DNA of 64,000 bases from CAYXFD01 sp964464175 (lineage in GTDB: Bacteria > Cloacimonadota > Cloacimonadia > Cloacimonadales > JAJBBL01). The DNA is taken from assembly GCA_964464175.1 (NCBI GenBank), contig CAYXFD010000004.1, positions 1 to 64,000 on the forward strand, read 5' to 3'. Below the pieces are notes generated by a model. That model worked only from the letters and a program-made list of their open reading frames with translations. It had not been told where the DNA came from and searched no databases. The position numbers and the translations under genes were made by a program. Position 1 is the stretch's first letter, and each line of letters starts with the position of its first letter. This document shows, in pieces, positions 60,359 through 64,000 of the stretch.

Positions 60359-61750
60359 ATGATCAAGATATATAATAGTCTCACCAAAAGGAAAGAGGAT
60401 TTCATCCCGATAAATGAAAATGAGGTAGGAATTTATGTTTGTGGTCCGACAACCTACAACTATTTTCATGTCGGTAACGGCAGGGCATTTCTCTTTTTTG
60501 ATGTCATAAGAAGGTATTTCAGTTTTCTCGGGATGAAGGTTACATACATCCAGAATATTACGGATATCGAGGATAAGATAATCAACAAGGCGAAACAGGA
60601 AAATCTTACGATCGATGCTATCTCCAAGAAATATATCAAAGCCTTTTTTGAAGATATCAGAGCCCTGGAAATCAAAAGAGCCACCCGTTACCCGAAAGCA
60701 ACGGGTTATATCGGTCAGATGATCTCCTTCATTAATGAACTGGTTGAGAAAGGTTATGCTTACAATGTTGGAGGCGATGTTTTTTTCTCGGTAAAAAAAA
60801 TGAAAAATTACGGGCAGTTATCCGGCAAGAAAATCGATGAACTCGAAGCGGGAGCAAGAGTCGGGGAGTATTCAGAAAAGAGATTTGCCGGAGATTTCGT
60901 TCTCTGGAAAAAGGGAAAGGAGGGAGAACCGCAATGGGTTAGTCCCTGGGGGAGGGGACGTCCCGGCTGGCACACGGAATGTGTTGTGATGTCTCACGAT
61001 ATCTTCAATAGAACTTTTGATATTCACTGTGGGGGGATAGACCTAATCTTTCCTCACCATGAGAATGAGATAGCCCAGGCAGAGGCGGCAACAGGAAAAC
61101 CACTTGCTAATTATTGGATGCATAACGGGTTTATTAATATTGAAGGGGAAAAGATGTCTAAAAGTAGGGGGAATTTTTTTCTGGTAAGAGATATCCTGAA
61201 AAAGTATGATGCTGAAACGATCAGACATTTTTATCTCGCTAAACACTACAGAAGCCCCATTGATTTCAATGAAGAAGCGTTGCAGGCTTCAAAAGCAGCG
61301 ATGAAAAAACTGTATCAACCGCTAAAAGATAGCCGGCGGGAACAGAAAAGCCAAACCGGAAACAACAGAATCATAAAAGAATTCAGGGAAGAGTTTACTA
61401 CTGTGATGAATGATGATTTCAATACTGCCAAGGGTATTGCTCTTCTCTTTGAGATTGCCAAAGCTTCTAACAATGCAACAAATGAGAAGAGCAAAAGCCA
61501 GCTTCTATATTCTTTAAAAAAATTAGGGAATGTTCTCGGTTTCTATCAATACTTGCCGGCAAAGCTGTCCGCAACGGAGAACAGTAAAGACGATACTGAA
61601 TTAATTGAACTGCTCATTAAATACCGCAATCACTTCAAAGCGGAGAAGAATTTCCGTTATGCAGATATGATCAGGGATGACCTGAAAAAACTGGGAGTGA
61701 TATTGCAGGATAGACCGGAAGGGACAAATTGGTTTAGAGAAGAAGAATGA
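60359..61750 (+). CDS. cysS: Cysteinyl-tRNA synthetase
   Basis: 463 residues from ATG at 60359, preceded by GGAGG; the longer frame from TTG at 60305 would add 18 residues without homology. VCGPTTYNYFHVGNGR (the HIGH motif is FHVGNGR) and KMSKSRGNF are clear. Zinc ligands are the first Cys, Cys in GWHTECVVMS, His in HCGGIDLIFPHHENE and the nearby Glu. Charges tRNA-Cys. Upstream of the tRNA cluster. Confidence 0.96.
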   Translation: MIKIYNSLTKRKEDFIPINENEVGIYVCGPTTYNYFHVGNGRAFLFFDVIRRYFSFLGMKVTYIQNITDIEDKIINKAKQENLTIDAISKKYIKAFFEDIRALEIKRATRYPKATGYIGQMISFINELVEKGYAYNVGGDVFFSVKKMKNYGQLSGKKIDELEAGARVGEYSEKRFAGDFVLWKKGKEGEPQWVSPWGRGRPGWHTECVVMSHDIFNRTFDIHCGGIDLIFPHHENEIAQAEAATGKPLANYWMHNGFINIEGEKMSKSRGNFFLVRDILKKYDAETIRHFYLAKHYRSPIDFNEEALQASKAAMKKLYQPLKDSRREQKSQTGNNRIIKEFREEFTTVMNDDFNTAKGIALLFEIAKASNNATNEKSKSQLLYSLKKLGNVLGFYQYLPAKLSATENSKDDTELIELLIKYRNHFKAEKNFRYADMIRDDLKKLGVILQDRPEGTNWFREEE

Positions 61751-62076
61751 TCTAATGGTTTACTTACAAAAAAAGCGAGAGCATCTCTCAGTTATCGGAA
61801 GAACGGTCATATTTTCTCTTTTATCTACGGCTTTAGTACGAATAATTCGTTCAGATGGTTAGTAGAGAAGTTAACCCTATTGAACAACTCGAGAAGTAAG
61901 TAATTATAATGAGGCTTCTAACAAAAAAGTCAGGGCAGAAGAAAAAATCGTGAAAAATAGTTGACAGAAAAACACTGTAATATTTTCTGTCTCTTCAGTA
62001 TCTGAAAATGTTCGTAAAATAAATGAAAACATTGATTTACGGCTTTTCTGATAACGATGATCTTAAATTTAACTGT
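61751..62076. other. Intergenic region before the tRNA cluster
   Basis: Contains a small GAGAG-CAT-CTCTC hairpin (61777..61789), a 13-bp palindrome ACGAAT-A-ATTCGT (61838..61850) and the tRNA promoter with an overlapping dyad (61961..61991). No gene is supported and no T-ending terminator for cysS was found. Confidence 0.5.
61961..61991 (+). promoter_or_regulatory. Promoter of the tRNA-tuf cluster with overlapping dyad
   Basis: TTGACA (61961..61966), 14 nt, TATTTT (61981..61986), as at tuf copy 1. GACAGAAAA (61963..61971) and TTTTCTGTC (61983..61991) form a perfect 9-bp inverted repeat with an 11-bp centre that covers both boxes. A protein bound to the dyad would block the promoter. Confidence 0.5.
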
Positions 62077-62151
62077 GCCGATGTAGCTCAACGGTAGAGC
62101 AACTGATTTGTAATCAGTTGGTTGGGGGTTCGATTCCCTTCATCGGCTCCA
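62077..62151 (+). tRNA. tRNA-Thr (UGU anticodon)
   Basis: 75 nt including encoded CCA. Acceptor GCCGATG/CATCGGC, anticodon stem ACTGA/TCAGT, anticodon TGT at 62109..62111, T-loop GGTTCGATTCC. First of four tRNAs in the order Thr-Tyr-Gly-Thr before tuf. Confidence 0.96.
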
Positions 62152-62161
62152 GATTGATTGT

Positions 62162-62246
62162 GGAGAGGTTCCCGAGTGGTCAAAGGGAGCAGACTGTAAA
62201 TCTGCCGGCGAAGCCTTCGGAGGTTCAAATCCTCCCCTCTCCACCA
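62162..62246 (+). tRNA. tRNA-Tyr (GUA anticodon)
   Basis: 85 nt including CCA. Acceptor GGAGAGG/CCTCTCC, anticodon GTA at 62196..62198, long variable arm CGGCGAAGCCTTCG, T-loop GGTTCAAATCC. The long variable arm is right for bacterial tRNA-Tyr. Confidence 0.96.
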
Positions 62247-62257
62247 TATTTATTGCT

Positions 62258-62334
62258 GCGGGAATAGCTCAGCTGGCTAGAGCATTAGCCTTCCAAGCTA
62301 AGGGTCGCGGGTTCGAATCCCGTTTCCCGCTCCA
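62258..62334 (+). tRNA. tRNA-Gly (UCC anticodon)
   Basis: 77 nt including CCA. Acceptor GCGGGAA/TTCCCGC, anticodon stem TTAGC/GCTAA, anticodon TCC at 62292..62294, T-loop GGTTCGAATCC. Followed by a T-run (TCCATTTTTT), which may only be spacer. Confidence 0.96.
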
Positions 62335-62376
62335 TTTTTTTATGGAACCTTATCTTGATTCTGTGCTAAGTATAGG

Positions 62377-62452
62377 GCTCATGTAGCTCAGCCGGTAGAG
62401 CACCTCCTTGGTAAGGAGGAGGTCACCGGTTCAAGTCCGGTCATGAGCTCCA
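62377..62452 (+). tRNA. tRNA-Thr (GGU anticodon)
   Basis: 76 nt including CCA. Acceptor GCTCATG/CATGAGC, anticodon stem CCTCC/GGAGG, anticodon GGT at 62410..62412, T-loop GGTTCAAGTCC. Last tRNA before tuf copy 2, 51 bp away. Confidence 0.96.
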
Positions 62453-62503
62453 TAGTTAGCACAGTATGTTAAAGAAATAACGAGGAGAAAAGCAGGAGGA
62501 GAA

Positions 62504-63688
<1,185 letters not shown>

Positions 63689-63699
63689 GGAATAAAAAA

Positions 63700-63849
63700 A
63701 TGAGAGAAACGGTAATTTTATCCTGTCAGGAATGCGGTCGAAGAAATTATACAACTACTAAGAACAGAAGATTACATCCTGAACGAGTAGAGTATAAAAA
63801 ATACTGTCCTTTTGATAAAAAGCATACGGTTCATAAACAAACCCGCTAA
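63700..63849 (+). CDS. rpmG: Ribosomal protein L33, one zinc ligand missing
   Basis: 49 residues, the standard length. SCQECGRRNYTTTKNRR at the start and YKKYCPFDKKHTVHK near the end. The zinc-binding form has two C-x-x-C pairs; here the second is C-P-F-D, so only three Cys remain. The ATG is 11 bp after the tuf stop. Placed between tuf and tRNA-Trp, the usual neighbour of secE. Confidence 0.93.
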   Translation: MRETVILSCQECGRRNYTTTKNRRLHPERVEYKKYCPFDKKHTVHKQTR

Positions 63850-63937
63850 AGCTGTTTGACCGGCATAGAAGTCTGTGCCGGGAAGTATGGCAGAGAGGAT
63901 AGAATAATAAAGAACCGATAGAACAGAATCATAGTGC

Positions 63938-64000
63938 AGGACAGTAGTTCAATTGGTAGAGCACCGGTCTCCAAAACCGGGGGTTGCGGGTTCGATTCCT
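63938..64000 (+). tRNA. tRNA-Trp (CCA anticodon), cut by the window end
   Basis: Begins AGGACAG, D arm GTTC...GAGC, anticodon stem CCGGT/ACCGG, anticodon CCA at 63971..63973. The sequence ends inside the T arm (GGGTTCGATTCCT), so the acceptor 3' side lies outside the window. secE and nusG would be expected next. Confidence 0.93.

Overview
The window reads as chromosome of an uncultured Gram-negative bacterium, most likely Candidatus Cloacimonadota or a close relative. The basis is a secreted protein with FN3 repeats carrying YNVYRDG-type motifs, a C-terminal sorting domain of the YPNPFNPTTTIAYSLP type (known from the FCB group, KSB1-like and Cloacimonadota lineages), outer-membrane beta-barrel proteins, and an AT-leaning composition with frequent TTG and GTG starts. 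The phylum call is an inference; no rRNA gene is present to confirm it.

Layout. 0.2-3.1 kb: a large secreted FN3 protein (- strand), then 1.1 kb without an intact gene that holds a broken fragment of a GLUG/beta-helix type surface protein. 4.2-10.1 kb: two adjacent PAS/GAF sensor kinases; the first has HisKA but no ATPase domain, the second is a full hybrid kinase with receiver. 10.3-13.0 kb: a TerB-like protein, dapD, a nitroreductase and a small outer-membrane protein. 13.4-29.7 kb: tuf followed by the S10, spc and alpha ribosomal clusters (rpsJ to rplQ, with secY, map, infA, rpoA). 29.9-32.9 kb: an SLBB protein and a Wzz/BY-kinase for exopolysaccharide. 32.8-45.0 kb: ispE, spoVG, prs, rplY, pth, rpsF-ssb-rpsR-DUF2232-rplI, rpe, ffh, and rpsP-khpA-rimM-trmD-SPOUT-rplS, ended by a clear terminator. 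45.1-53.5 kb: thioesterases, a SpoU methyltransferase, an HD protein, a class V aminotransferase, tldD/tldE and a CAAX protease. 53.6-56.9 kb: a DtxR-type regulator with a porin, a DNRLRE/sorting-domain protein and an FMN-binding protein. 57.2-61.8 kb: a lipoprotein with a degenerate M28-like fold, an HhH membrane protein, two unknown proteins, rsmD and cysS. 62.1-64.0 kb: tRNA-Thr-Tyr-Gly-Thr, a second tuf identical to the first, rpmG and the start of tRNA-Trp.

Most of the window is translation and secretion machinery: ribosomal proteins, EF-Tu, IF-1, Ffh/SecY for membrane targeting, rRNA and tRNA methyltransferases, Pth and CysS. The accessory parts are the PAS kinase pair, the exopolysaccharide pair, the DtxR-porin-flavin cluster (the best candidate for a little-described system) and the M28-like/HhH operon. 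Many intergenic TTGACA hexamers look like -35 boxes, and several spacers hold perfect inverted repeats. No CRISPR array, insertion sequence, integrase or rRNA gene was seen.
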